Positions 41,175 through 49,105 of a DNA stretch of 64,000 nt are shown in pieces. The notes below the pieces were generated by a model, which ran no database searches, was not told where the DNA came from, and saw nothing but the letters and a program-made list of their open reading frames with translations. Within the stretch, counting starts at the first letter, position 1. Every line of letters starts with the position of its first letter. The position numbers and the translations under genes were made by a program. Source of the stretch: CACZQA01 sp050943615 (GTDB taxonomy: Bacteria > Actinomycetota > Coriobacteriia > Coriobacteriales > QAMH01); contig JBMNPN010000002.1 in NCBI GenBank assembly GCA_050943615.1, positions 1 to 64,000 of the forward strand, given 5' to 3'.

Positions 41175-43688
41175 ATGCCGCAAGGCTACAACCCGCAAGA
41201 AATCGAGCCCAAATGGCAAAAGATCTGGGCTGACGAGAAGCTCTTCAAGCTGGACCCCGCAAGCAAGCGTCCGGCAAAGTACGTGCTCGAGATGTTCCCG
41301 TACCCTTCGGGCGACATCCACATGGGGCACGTCCGCAACTACACGATCGGCGACGTCTACGCGCGCTATCTGCACATGAAGGGCTGCGACGTGCTGCACC
41401 CGATTGGCTGGGACGCCTTCGGGCTGCCGGCCGAGAACGCTGCCATCAAGCACAAGAGCCATCCGGCGAAGTGGACCTTTGGGAATATCGACACGCAGTG
41501 CGCGAGCTTCAAGCGCATGGGGCTTTCCTACGACTGGGACTGTACGGTCATCACCTGTAAGGAAGACTACTACCGCTGGGGCCAGTGGTTCTTCCTGAAG
41601 ATGTACGAAAAAGGGCTCGCATACCGCAAGAGCAACCCGGTCAACTGGTGCCCGAGCTGCAAGACCGTCCTTGCCAACGAGCAGGTCGAGCAGGGGCTGT
41701 GCTGGCGCTGCCACAGCGTCGTCGAGCGCAAGGAACTCGACCAGTGGTACCTCAAGATCACCGACTACGCTGAAGAGCTGCTCGACGACCTGGACAAGCT
41801 GCCGGGCTGGCCCGAGCGCGTCAAGCAGATGCAGGCCAATTGGATCGGCCGCTCCGAGGGCGCGCACGTCGACTTCACGCTCTGCGATGAGGCAGGTGAG
41901 CCGACCGACACCAAGATCACCGTCTTCACGACACGCCCCGACACGCTCTTCGGCTGCACGTTCTTCCTGCTCGCGCCCGAGCACCCGATGGTGAACGAGC
42001 TCATCTCCGGCACCGAGTACGAGCAGGCGTGCCGCGAGGTCATCGCGATTGCCGAAAAGGCGACCGCCGTCGAGCGGACCATGGGCGACCGCGAAAAGCA
42101 CGGCGCCTTCACCGGGCGCTACGTGGTGAACCCGGTCAACAACGAGAAAGTGCCGGTCTGGATTGCCGACTACGTGCTCACCGACTACGGCACGGGCGCC
42201 GTCATGGCCGTGCCGAGCGGCGACCAGCGCGACTTCGAGTTCGCGAAGAAGTACGGCCTGAGCATTCCGCCGGTCGTCGTGCCCGAAGACGATGCGCTCT
42301 TTGAGCGACTGAAGGACGAGAAGACGCGCGTCGTCGACAACGTGGATTGGCCCGAGGCCTACGATGGCCCTGGCACTATGGTGCAGTCCGGCGAGTTCAC
42401 GGGCATGCAGGGCGGCAAGGACTCCGAGGGCGCGAAGGCCGTCATCTCGTGGCTCGAAAAGAAGGGCTGCGGCGAGGGCACCGTCAACTTCCGCCTGCGC
42501 GACTGGCTCATCAGCCGTCAGCGCTACTGGGGCAACCCGATTCCGATGATCTACTGCGACAAGTGCGGCATCGTTCCGGTCCCCGAAGAGGACCTGCCGG
42601 TCGTGCTCCCGCAGGACGTCGATATCGCCGCAGGCGAGACGCTCAAGGACAACAAGGACTTCTACGAGTGCACGTGTCCCAAATGCGGCGGTCCCGCGCA
42701 TCGCGAGACCGACACGATGGACACCTTCACCTGCTCGTCGTGGTACTTCATGCGCTACACCGACCCACATAACAGCACTGCGCCGTTCGATTCCGACAAG
42801 GTCAACCGCTTCATGCCCGTCGACCAGTACATCGGCGGCATCGAGCACGCGATCCTGCACCTGCTCTACGCCCGATTCTGGACGAAGGTCGCCCGCGACC
42901 TCGGCATGGTCGACTTCGACGAGCCGTTCACCAACCTGCTGTGCCAGGGCATGGTGAAAGACGAGCACGGCGAGACCATGAGCAAGTCCAAGGGAAACGT
43001 CGTCTCGCCCGAAGACGTGATCGCGAAGTACGGCGTCGACGCGGCGCGCGCCTACATCCTGTTCATGGCACCGCCTGACAAGGACCTGCAGTGGGACGAC
43101 CGCGGCTGCGCGGCCATGGAGAAGTTCCTGCGGCGTGTCTGGGGCCAGGTCTGGACGTTGTCCGATGAGGGTGGAACCGGCGCGGGCGGCGACAAGGCCG
43201 CCGAGAACCTGAACCGCAAGCTCCACCAGACGATCAAGAAGGTCACCGAGGACATCGAGCGCTTCAACTTCAACACGGCGCTTGCCGCGATCATGGAGCT
43301 TGCCAACGCGACTGCCGACTACCTGAAGCTCGACGCCTCCAAGCGCGACAGCGCGCTGTGCAAGCAGGTCGCCGAGACGCTCGTGCTCCTGCTCGCGCCC
43401 TACGCACCGCACTGGGCAGACGAGCTGTGGACGGCAGCACTCGGCCATGAGAAGAGTGCCTATTGCGAAGACTGGCCGCAGTATGACGAGGCACAGGCCG
43501 CAGAAGACGAGGTCGAGCGTGCCGTCATGATCGGCGGCAAGGTGCGCGCGCACATAATCACGGCAGCCGATGCTCCCGAGGACGAGATTGTCGAGGCGGC
43601 GCTTGCCGCAGTTGCCGACCGGCTCGAGGGCAAGACCGTGAGAAAGACGATCGTTGCGCCGACGGTCGTGAACGTGGTGGCCAACTAA
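41175..43688 (+). CDS. leuS: Leucyl-tRNA synthetase
   Basis: This 837-residue class I synthetase charges tRNA-Leu. The ATP-binding HIGH-type motif is in FPYPSGDIHMGHVRNY (about residue 40), the CP1 editing domain has TRPDTLFGCTFFLLAPEHP, and the KMSKS motif is in ETMSKSKGNVVSPEDVI. A four-cysteine zinc-type segment (YCDKCG and CPKCGG) is visible near residues 460-500. The length is typical of bacteria. ATG 41175 has GGAGG 8 nt upstream; a longer frame upstream lacks a start with support. I found no T-box in the leader. Confidence 0.97.
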   Translation: MPQGYNPQEIEPKWQKIWADEKLFKLDPASKRPAKYVLEMFPYPSGDIHMGHVRNYTIGDVYARYLHMKGCDVLHPIGWDAFGLPAENAAIKHKSHPAKWTFGNIDTQCASFKRMGLSYDWDCTVITCKEDYYRWGQWFFLKMYEKGLAYRKSNPVNWCPSCKTVLANEQVEQGLCWRCHSVVERKELDQWYLKITDYAEELLDDLDKLPGWPERVKQMQANWIGRSEGAHVDFTLCDEAGEPTDTKITVFTTRPDTLFGCTFFLLAPEHPMVNELISGTEYEQACREVIAIAEKATAVERTMGDREKHGAFTGRYVVNPVNNEKVPVWIADYVLTDYGTGAVMAVPSGDQRDFEFAKKYGLSIPPVVVPEDDALFERLKDEKTRVVDNVDWPEAYDGPGTMVQSGEFTGMQGGKDSEGAKAVISWLEKKGCGEGTVNFRLRDWLISRQRYWGNPIPMIYCDKCGIVPVPEEDLPVVLPQDVDIAAGETLKDNKDFYECTCPKCGGPAHRETDTMDTFTCSSWYFMRYTDPHNSTAPFDSDKVNRFMPVDQYIGGIEHAILHLLYARFWTKVARDLGMVDFDEPFTNLLCQGMVKDEHGETMSKSKGNVVSPEDVIAKYGVDAARAYILFMAPPDKDLQWDDRGCAAMEKFLRRVWGQVWTLSDEGGTGAGGDKAAENLNRKLHQTIKKVTEDIERFNFNTALAAIMELANATADYLKLDASKRDSALCKQVAETLVLLLAPYAPHWADELWTAALGHEKSAYCEDWPQYDEAQAAEDEVERAVMIGGKVRAHIITAADAPEDEIVEAALAAVADRLEGKTVRKTIVAPTVVNVVAN

Positions 43689-43718
43689 GCGCATATCTTC
43701 GCAAAGAGCCAGTAACGC

Positions 43719-43758
43719 AAAACGCTCGCCCCGGAGAAATCCGATGCGGGCGTTTTAT
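43719..43758 (+). terminator. Intrinsic terminator after leuS
   Basis: AAAACGCTCGC (43719-43729) pairs with GCGGGCGTTTT (43746-43756), with one T-G pair. Confidence 0.8.
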
Positions 43759-43768
43759 TGCTGCGAGA

Positions 43769-44050
43769 AAAATCGCGCACGGGTTCGCAAAACGGCTGGA
43801 TTGGCGTGAGAACCGCCAGGGCATGCGCGATTCCGGGGGGCGCTCGGGGATGCGGGCGTCGCAGGCGCCGCGGCAGAAAATCGCGCACGGGTTCGCAAAA
43901 CGGCTGGATTTGCGTGAGAACCGCCAGGGCGTGCGCGATTCCGGGGGGCGCTCGGGGATGCGTGCGCCGCGGCAGTCGCAGCAGAAAATCGCGCACGGGT
44001 TCGCGGAATGCTCGAGCGCGCGTGAAGGCCGGCAGGGCATGCGCGAATCC
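43769..44050. repeat. 66-nt palindrome cluster 5 (3 units)
   Basis: Units lie at 43769-43834, 43877-43942 and 43985-44050, each 66 nt, at an exact 108-bp period. This is the most regular cluster: units 1 and 2 are nearly identical inside (AAAACGGCTGGATT) and the spacers share GGGGGGCGCTCGGGGATGCG. The right ends read GCGATTCC or GCGAATCC rather than GCGATTTT. Confidence 0.87.
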
Positions 44051-44066
44051 TGCATCCAGACGCAAG

Positions 44067-44101
44067 AAGGGCACCCGCCTCCGAACGAAGCGGGTGCCCT
44101 T
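44067..44101 (-). terminator. Terminator-like hairpin after the oxidoreductase operon
   Basis: AAGGGCACCCGC pairs perfectly with GCGGGTGCCCTT (12 bp) through an 11-nt loop. On the minus strand it ends the molybdopterin oxidoreductase operon, though the T tract is weak. Confidence 0.6.
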
Positions 44102-44152
44102 CAGGGTCCTGTGCTCGCGCTATGGCTTGAGTGCGAGGTCAGGGAGTTCCCG

Positions 44153-44488
44153 TTAGTCCTTCAGGCGAAAGAGCGCGGAGTTCGGGTGCTCTTCTGCCAC
44201 CTTGGCCATCTCCTCGACGGTGCCGTAGTACATGCAGCCCGCCTGGCAGTGGTGCACGCATTTGGGCCAGCGCCCCTCGGCCACGCGGTCGGCGCACAGG
44301 TCGCACAGCGAGGTCGGCATGGGGAGGTAGTTGTACTCCCAGGTCCCGTCCTCCTTTTCGCGCGGACCGTCCTGCAGGATCTTGATGCCCCACTGGCCGG
44401 TGGGATACCCGTGCTCGGTCTTGCAGGCTATCTCGCAGGAGTGGCAGCCGGTGCAGAATTGGTAGTTGATGACAAGCGCGTTGCTCAT
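44153..44488 (-). CDS. 4Fe-4S ferredoxin-type electron-transfer subunit
   Basis: This 111-residue protein has C12-x2-C15-x2-C18-x3-C22 (FCTGCHSCEIACKTEHGYP) and a second set LCDLC...PKCVHHCQAGC, enough for two 4Fe-4S clusters. It is a short relative of the DmsB-type subunit and would pass electrons to the catalytic subunit encoded just upstream (15 nt gap, same strand). No membrane helix or signal peptide is present, so the pair appears cytoplasmic and would need a separate electron donor. Confidence 0.88.
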   Translation of the reverse strand: MSNALVINYQFCTGCHSCEIACKTEHGYPTGQWGIKILQDGPREKEDGTWEYNYLPMPTSLCDLCADRVAEGRWPKCVHHCQAGCMYYGTVEEMAKVAEEHPNSALFRLKD

Positions 44489-44503
44489 GATGGCTCCCCT
44501 CTC

Positions 44504-46930
44504 TTATTTCAGGTTGTCGTGGGCGTATGCGGAGTTAGAGATCTCGCGTCCGCCAATGTCGGTGTTCTGCAGGTTGTAGTCGATGGGCTGGGCCTCTTCG
44601 TATTTCCAGCCGCCCTTGCGCGTGACCTGCTCGCCTGGCATGACCTTGCTGTTCTCCTCGGTGCACGGGTAGATCTTGCAGATCGTGCACTTGTACGGGG
44701 CACCGTAACCGGTGGACCCGTATTGCATCTGAGAGGTGAGGTTGTTGATGTTGGAATCGAACACGCCGAACAGGTGCGGTTCTGCCGCCTCTTGCTCGGG
44801 GAACCACCAGCCATGGTCGGCTGCAACGACGCGCTCGTCGAAGGACGGGTCGAACACGGCCTTCTGGCGGCAGCGTCCGCGCATGTTCTCAATCCAGACC
44901 CAGTCGCCTTCCTTGATTCCGTACTTCTCGGCGGTCTTGGGATTCATGCGGATCTGCGGGTCAGGCTGGATCTCGCGCATGTTGGGGAACTGACGGTGCT
45001 CGGAGTGGAAGTAGCCCCACATACGGGCGCCGGTCGTCAGCACGAGCGGGTACTTTTCGCACAGCTCGGGCGTCGAATAGGGGCTCTCGGGCGGCTCTTC
45101 CCAATAGGGGACCGACTCGATGCCCCATTGCTCGAAGGGCAAGATGGAGAACTCGAAGCGCCCCGTTGCCGTCATGAAGCCGGGCTTGCCGTCGGGACGA
45201 GCAAGACCCTTCTCGTATTTCTTGTACTCGAACGGCGGGTAGTTGAGCACCTCGTGCTTGATGTCGTCGAAGTCCTTGCCGTAGACCCCGCCCCAGTCGC
45301 TGCGGTTCTTGAGGAGGAAGTTCAGCAGAGAGACGTCGTCGGTGATGCCGTATTTCTCGAGGATCTCCGGATGGCACTTGCCCACGACGGCCAGGAGGAT
45401 GTCCTCGTCGGACTTTGCCTCTCCCGGCGGCTCGGTCACCTTGGTGACGGCGCGCAGCGGCGTGTACCAGGCGCGGATGCAGTTGCGCTCCGGGCTCATC
45501 GCCGCAGGTAGGATAAGGTCGGCACAGGCCACGGCCGTCGGGGTCTTGAAGATGTCGACCACGCAGACAAAGTCGAGCTTGCGCAGCGCGCGGTACACGC
45601 GCGGTGCCTCGGCGCCCATGTTGGCGATTGGGTTGGTCGTCTGCAGCCACATCATCTTGATGGGGTAGGGCTCATCGGTCTCGATCGCGTGCAGGATCAG
45701 GTCGCTCATGGCGGTGGCAGCGTAGCCGTAAGTGTGCAGCGGCGAGACGTCATCTCCGATGCGCAGGCCCCTGACCTCGGGATCGACGTCCTCGAATCCG
45801 CAGTTGTAGGCCAAGTCGATGCGGTAGGGCTGGTCGGTCTGGATGTTGCCGCCGGGAACGTCGTAGTTGCCCGTGAGCGCGATGAGGGAGTTCACGGCCT
45901 GGGCGGCGGGGATGCCGATGCGAGACTGGTCGAGCGGCAAGCCCCACTGCAGTGCAGCCGGCTTGGCCTTGGCGTACATGCGCGCCGCCTTGCGAATATC
46001 CTCGGCCTTGACCCAGCAGATGTCCGCAGCCTTCTCGGGCGTCCATTCTTTAACTGCCTCGGCGAACTTGTCGAAGCCATAGGTCCAGCGGTCGATGAAG
46101 TCGTGGTCGTAGAGGTCCTCTTCGATGATGACGTTGGCGAATGCAAGCCCAAGGCAGGCGTCGGTGCCGGGGCGCAGGCGCAGCCAGACCTTGGCGCGCG
46201 AGGCAAGCCAAGTGAGCTTGGGGTCGACGACGATGAGCTCGGATCCGCGCTGCATCGAGTCGACGATCCAGTGCCCGAGGAAGGCATCGGAGTTCGAGAC
46301 AACGGGGTTGTTGCCCCAGATGAGGATGATCTCAGGAGGAGTCCAATCCGGGTCGTCCTCGTAGCGGGTAGGCCGCGATTGCGACATGTCCGCGATCACG
46401 CTGCCGCCGTTCTGGGCGTAGTTCAGGCTCACGCGGGGCAGCATGCAGGAATCGCCGGAGAGAAAGCCGAGCGAGAAGTTGGGAGATCCGAACGCCCAGT
46501 AGCACAGCATCGGCGCCTGCCAGCAGGCGTTGCGGCCCGTGCCCATCATGGCAGCGATGGATTGTGGTCCGTACTCCTTCTGGATGCGCTTGACGTGGTC
46601 GTCGATGATGTCGAGGGCCTCGTCCCAGGTGACGCGCTCCCACTTGTCCTCGCCGCGCTCGCCTACGCGCTTGAGCGGGTATTTCAGTCGTTCAGGACTG
46701 TTGATTTCCTCGATGTAGTTCAGGCAGCGCAGGCACAGGCGGCCGCGGTTGAACGGGCTGTTCGGGTCGCCTTCGACCTTGACGAGCTTTCCGTCCTTGT
46801 CAGTGTAGTAGATGATCCCGCAACCCTCATGGCAGCCTGGGCCTGACCACGTGCAGGAACGCGTGGCAGTCAGATCCCCATCTTGCCACTGCCACTCGTC
46901 TGCCTTGTAGAGCTCTTTGTTGTACTCCAT
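44504..46930 (-). CDS. Molybdopterin oxidoreductase, DMSO reductase superfamily
   Basis: This 808-residue catalytic subunit uses a bis-molybdopterin-guanine-dinucleotide cofactor (Mo or W). The N-terminal Fe-S motif is C26-x6-C33-x3-C37-x28-C66 (WSGPGCHEGCGIIYY and RGRLCLRC), unlike the usual C-x2-C-x3-C spacing. The cofactor-binding regions are ILIWGNNPVVSNSD, DPKLTWLASRAKVWLRLRPG and TTGARMWGYFHSEHRQFPNM. There is no Tat signal, so it is probably cytosolic. The small-Fe-S-subunit pairing and the motif recall the acetylene hydratase/catechol dehydroxylase branch of gut Actinobacteria; the substrate cannot be deduced. A PucR-type regulator lies about 500 bp upstream on the same strand. Confidence 0.85.
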   Translation of the reverse strand: MEYNKELYKADEWQWQDGDLTATRSCTWSGPGCHEGCGIIYYTDKDGKLVKVEGDPNSPFNRGRLCLRCLNYIEEINSPERLKYPLKRVGERGEDKWERVTWDEALDIIDDHVKRIQKEYGPQSIAAMMGTGRNACWQAPMLCYWAFGSPNFSLGFLSGDSCMLPRVSLNYAQNGGSVIADMSQSRPTRYEDDPDWTPPEIILIWGNNPVVSNSDAFLGHWIVDSMQRGSELIVVDPKLTWLASRAKVWLRLRPGTDACLGLAFANVIIEEDLYDHDFIDRWTYGFDKFAEAVKEWTPEKAADICWVKAEDIRKAARMYAKAKPAALQWGLPLDQSRIGIPAAQAVNSLIALTGNYDVPGGNIQTDQPYRIDLAYNCGFEDVDPEVRGLRIGDDVSPLHTYGYAATAMSDLILHAIETDEPYPIKMMWLQTTNPIANMGAEAPRVYRALRKLDFVCVVDIFKTPTAVACADLILPAAMSPERNCIRAWYTPLRAVTKVTEPPGEAKSDEDILLAVVGKCHPEILEKYGITDDVSLLNFLLKNRSDWGGVYGKDFDDIKHEVLNYPPFEYKKYEKGLARPDGKPGFMTATGRFEFSILPFEQWGIESVPYWEEPPESPYSTPELCEKYPLVLTTGARMWGYFHSEHRQFPNMREIQPDPQIRMNPKTAEKYGIKEGDWVWIENMRGRCRQKAVFDPSFDERVVAADHGWWFPEQEAAEPHLFGVFDSNINNLTSQMQYGSTGYGAPYKCTICKIYPCTEENSKVMPGEQVTRKGGWKYEEAQPIDYNLQNTDIGGREISNSAYAHDNLK

Positions 46931-47193
46931 TGCGTTTCCTCGCTCTCTCTTTCTGCAGTCCGAACACGTGCGTGGCGTCGTGAATCAGTCTTTCGTCTCC
47001 TTTCCCGACGCGTTTTTCGGTGAGTTTCATCACCAAAAATTCTATGGAGGAAGCGCGTGAGAGCCCGGTGCCCCTCTGGTCGAAAACCGGGCGGGCATTT
47101 TGCGCACTATGGCTGTTGCCGTTCAATCAGGGCGTCGCAAGATAGATTTGCCTGCCTGTATCAATGCGCGAACAAGAAGGAAGAGGAGGTGCC
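46931..47193. promoter_or_regulatory. Regulatory region upstream of the oxidoreductase
   Basis: A 16-bp inverted repeat GGTGA-N6-TCACC lies at 47019-47034. On the minus strand TAGAAT (about 47039-47044) just upstream of it could be the -10 element, which would put the repeat at the transcription start like an operator. Confidence 0.4.
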
Positions 47194-47436
47194 ATGCCCT
47201 GCTACCAGTGCTCGAAATGCGGCAGATGCGGGATGCTCTCGACGAGCGCGGACGTCGTCTGCGGCCGCTGCGGGGCGCCGACGCTTCCCGGCCAGGCGTT
47301 CTGCGAAAAGTGCGGGGCACCGCTCGGCACAAACGGTCGCGGGATCAACTTTGTCTGGAAGGGCGGAACGGCTGCGAGTCGGAACCCGTCGCAAAGAGCA
47401 GGCGGGTTGGCAGCTGCTCGTGAAAGCCCGTCTTAG
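47194..47436 (+). CDS. Small zinc-ribbon protein
   Basis: This 80-residue protein has two to three Cys pairs: CYQCSKCGRCG near the N-terminus, then VVCGRCGAPTLPGQAFCEKCGAPLG, the double zinc-ribbon pattern found in many small uncharacterised proteins. The C-terminus is a low-complexity Ala/Ser/Arg stretch. ATG 47194 is preceded by GAGGAGG; the upstream ATG 47164 lacks one. It overlaps the end of the PucR-type gene by 4 nt, tail to tail. Its role is unknown; a metal- or nucleic-acid-binding function is likely from the fold. Confidence 0.6.
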   Translation: MPCYQCSKCGRCGMLSTSADVVCGRCGAPTLPGQAFCEKCGAPLGTNGRGINFVWKGGTAASRNPSQRAGGLAAARESPS

Positions 47437-48986
47437 CTGGGCGGCTGGCTGTTTTCATGCGCGTTGCCCTCTTTGTAGGAGAGCAGGCGAATCGAGAACT
47501 CAAGGTCGAAGTACTGGTCGTGGTCACGCAGGTCGATGCCGCAGAGCCGCTCGATTTGCTGGATCCGGTAGCGCATGGTGCTGCGCTGGATGAAGAGGTC
47601 CTTTGCGGCGGCCACCTGGTTTCCGCCATGTTCGAAAAGAGAGGCCAGCGTCTCGCAAAGGGAACTGCCCGTCTCTGCATCGTACTCGAGAATCTTTGCG
47701 ATGCCGGGGTGCAAAAAGCTGCTCGGGTCGTCGCTTTGCAGACAGGCCTCGTAGGGAGCATACGAACGGCAATCGGCATAGAGGTGCAGAGCGCGCGTAT
47801 CCCCGAGTCGCTCTCCAATGAGGATCGCCGCGCTCGCCTGACGGTAGAGGTGCATGAGCGCAGAGACGTCATCTTCCGGCTCAGAACACCCCGCGACAAG
47901 CGAACGGCTCGCAAGATAGCGCTCGAGCTTTCTCTCTTCCGCCTCGTCGAGCTGGCCGGTCTCGTTGTTGACGACGACAACGAGCTCCTGCGCCTTCCTG
48001 ACCGTTTCGCTGCGGGCGACGATTGTCCTGAGGTCCGAGGAGAAGGCCGTCTGCTCGTGGCCGTTGAGGAAACGGTGCGGGGAGGAGACGACGATGACGC
48101 AGAATGCACGATCGACCTGCAGGCGGTGGTTGAAGAGATACGCATCGATATCCTGCTGGGACTCGATGTTGCCGAGCAGAATCTCGGAGTAGAGCTTTGA
48201 GAGGGCATCGTGCTCGTTCGGCTCGCGCCGCCGATTGCCGGTAAGGGCGAGGCTTGCAAGGGAGCAGAAGAACCTGAGGCACTGGCTGTCGCCTTCGGTG
48301 ATGGCGCGGCTCTTCGAGATGAGGCAGGCGACGGGGGAGTCTGCATCGTTCCTGTTCAAAGAGCAGGCAGACATCGATCTGTCGAACGTCACGAACTCGT
48401 CCACGTACCCCTTTTCGGAAAGCGCCCTGAAAAGACGGGGGATGTCCACTTCGTCTTCCGAGAACCCGAGCGTGTCCACGTAGGTCCTGTCCTTCTGTAC
48501 CCACAGCGAGTCGGGCATCGTGTCGCTTTTCGTACTGGCGATGACTTTGAGGTTGCGGTCGATCACGATCAAGGGGTTGCCGAGGAGCTCGTGTGCGGTT
48601 TCCACCATGCGCTGCACGGAATGGGTCTCGCTGAGGTCGTCGAGCAGGCGATCGCCCCAAGACCTGTACCAGCTCAAGACGTTGGAGGCACGTTCGACGA
48701 TCTGGTCAAGGGAACGCCCGCCGGTTTCCAGGGAAATCGCGCAAGAGGCGCCCGCGGGCAGCTCATACGGCCCCTCGTGGCAGAGCACCAGGCGCGCAGC
48801 GTTGCCGATAGTGGTGACTGCATCGTCGTCAGGGCGTGCGAAGGGGGCGGCGTGCTTGGGGAGAACGGCACCGGAGCTGAGACGTACTGCCCGGTCAACG
48901 GGAAGCGATGCATCGAAACCGGGGCCCTTTTCACAGGCAAAGCGCCCGGATAGCCCGTCGAACAGCATTGCCATCGTGACGCGCAT
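47433..48986 (-). CDS. PucR-type transcriptional regulator
   Basis: This 517-residue cytoplasmic regulator ends with the PucR C-terminal helix-turn-helix: NQVAAAKDLFIQRSTMRYRI and QQIERLCGIDLRDHDQYFDL. The central part (about 130-240) looks like a sensory domain beginning NPLIVIDRNLKVIAS, and residues 260-400 fit a degenerate GGDEF-like segment common in the family. It lies on the same strand as the oxidoreductase operon, about 500 bp upstream, so it is the natural candidate for substrate-responsive control. No membrane helices are seen. Confidence 0.85.
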   Translation of the reverse strand: MRVTMAMLFDGLSGRFACEKGPGFDASLPVDRAVRLSSGAVLPKHAAPFARPDDDAVTTIGNAARLVLCHEGPYELPAGASCAISLETGGRSLDQIVERASNVLSWYRSWGDRLLDDLSETHSVQRMVETAHELLGNPLIVIDRNLKVIASTKSDTMPDSLWVQKDRTYVDTLGFSEDEVDIPRLFRALSEKGYVDEFVTFDRSMSACSLNRNDADSPVACLISKSRAITEGDSQCLRFFCSLASLALTGNRRREPNEHDALSKLYSEILLGNIESQQDIDAYLFNHRLQVDRAFCVIVVSSPHRFLNGHEQTAFSSDLRTIVARSETVRKAQELVVVVNNETGQLDEAEERKLERYLASRSLVAGCSEPEDDVSALMHLYRQASAAILIGERLGDTRALHLYADCRSYAPYEACLQSDDPSSFLHPGIAKILEYDAETGSSLCETLASLFEHGGNQVAAAKDLFIQRSTMRYRIQQIERLCGIDLRDHDQYFDLEFSIRLLSYKEGNAHENSQPPS

Positions 48987-49105
48987 GCCGCTCCTCCTTT
49001 TCGTGGGACTCGGAGACCGTTCAGGTTGCCAAAGTCCATTTTAGCAAGCGTTCGCGGTCCCAGCGATGTTTGAGCAGCACCTGCGAGATGCCAGAGCCGC
49101 AGCCT

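Noticed and set aside
41157..43694. 845-codon open frame antisense to leuS
   Set aside because: The plus strand encodes an intact leucyl-tRNA synthetase, so this frame is a by-product of GC-rich codons.
32451..44050. CRISPR array
   Set aside because: The repeated units are 66-nt palindromes and the spacers are partly similar to each other. CRISPR repeats are shorter and spacers are unique. No cas gene is present.
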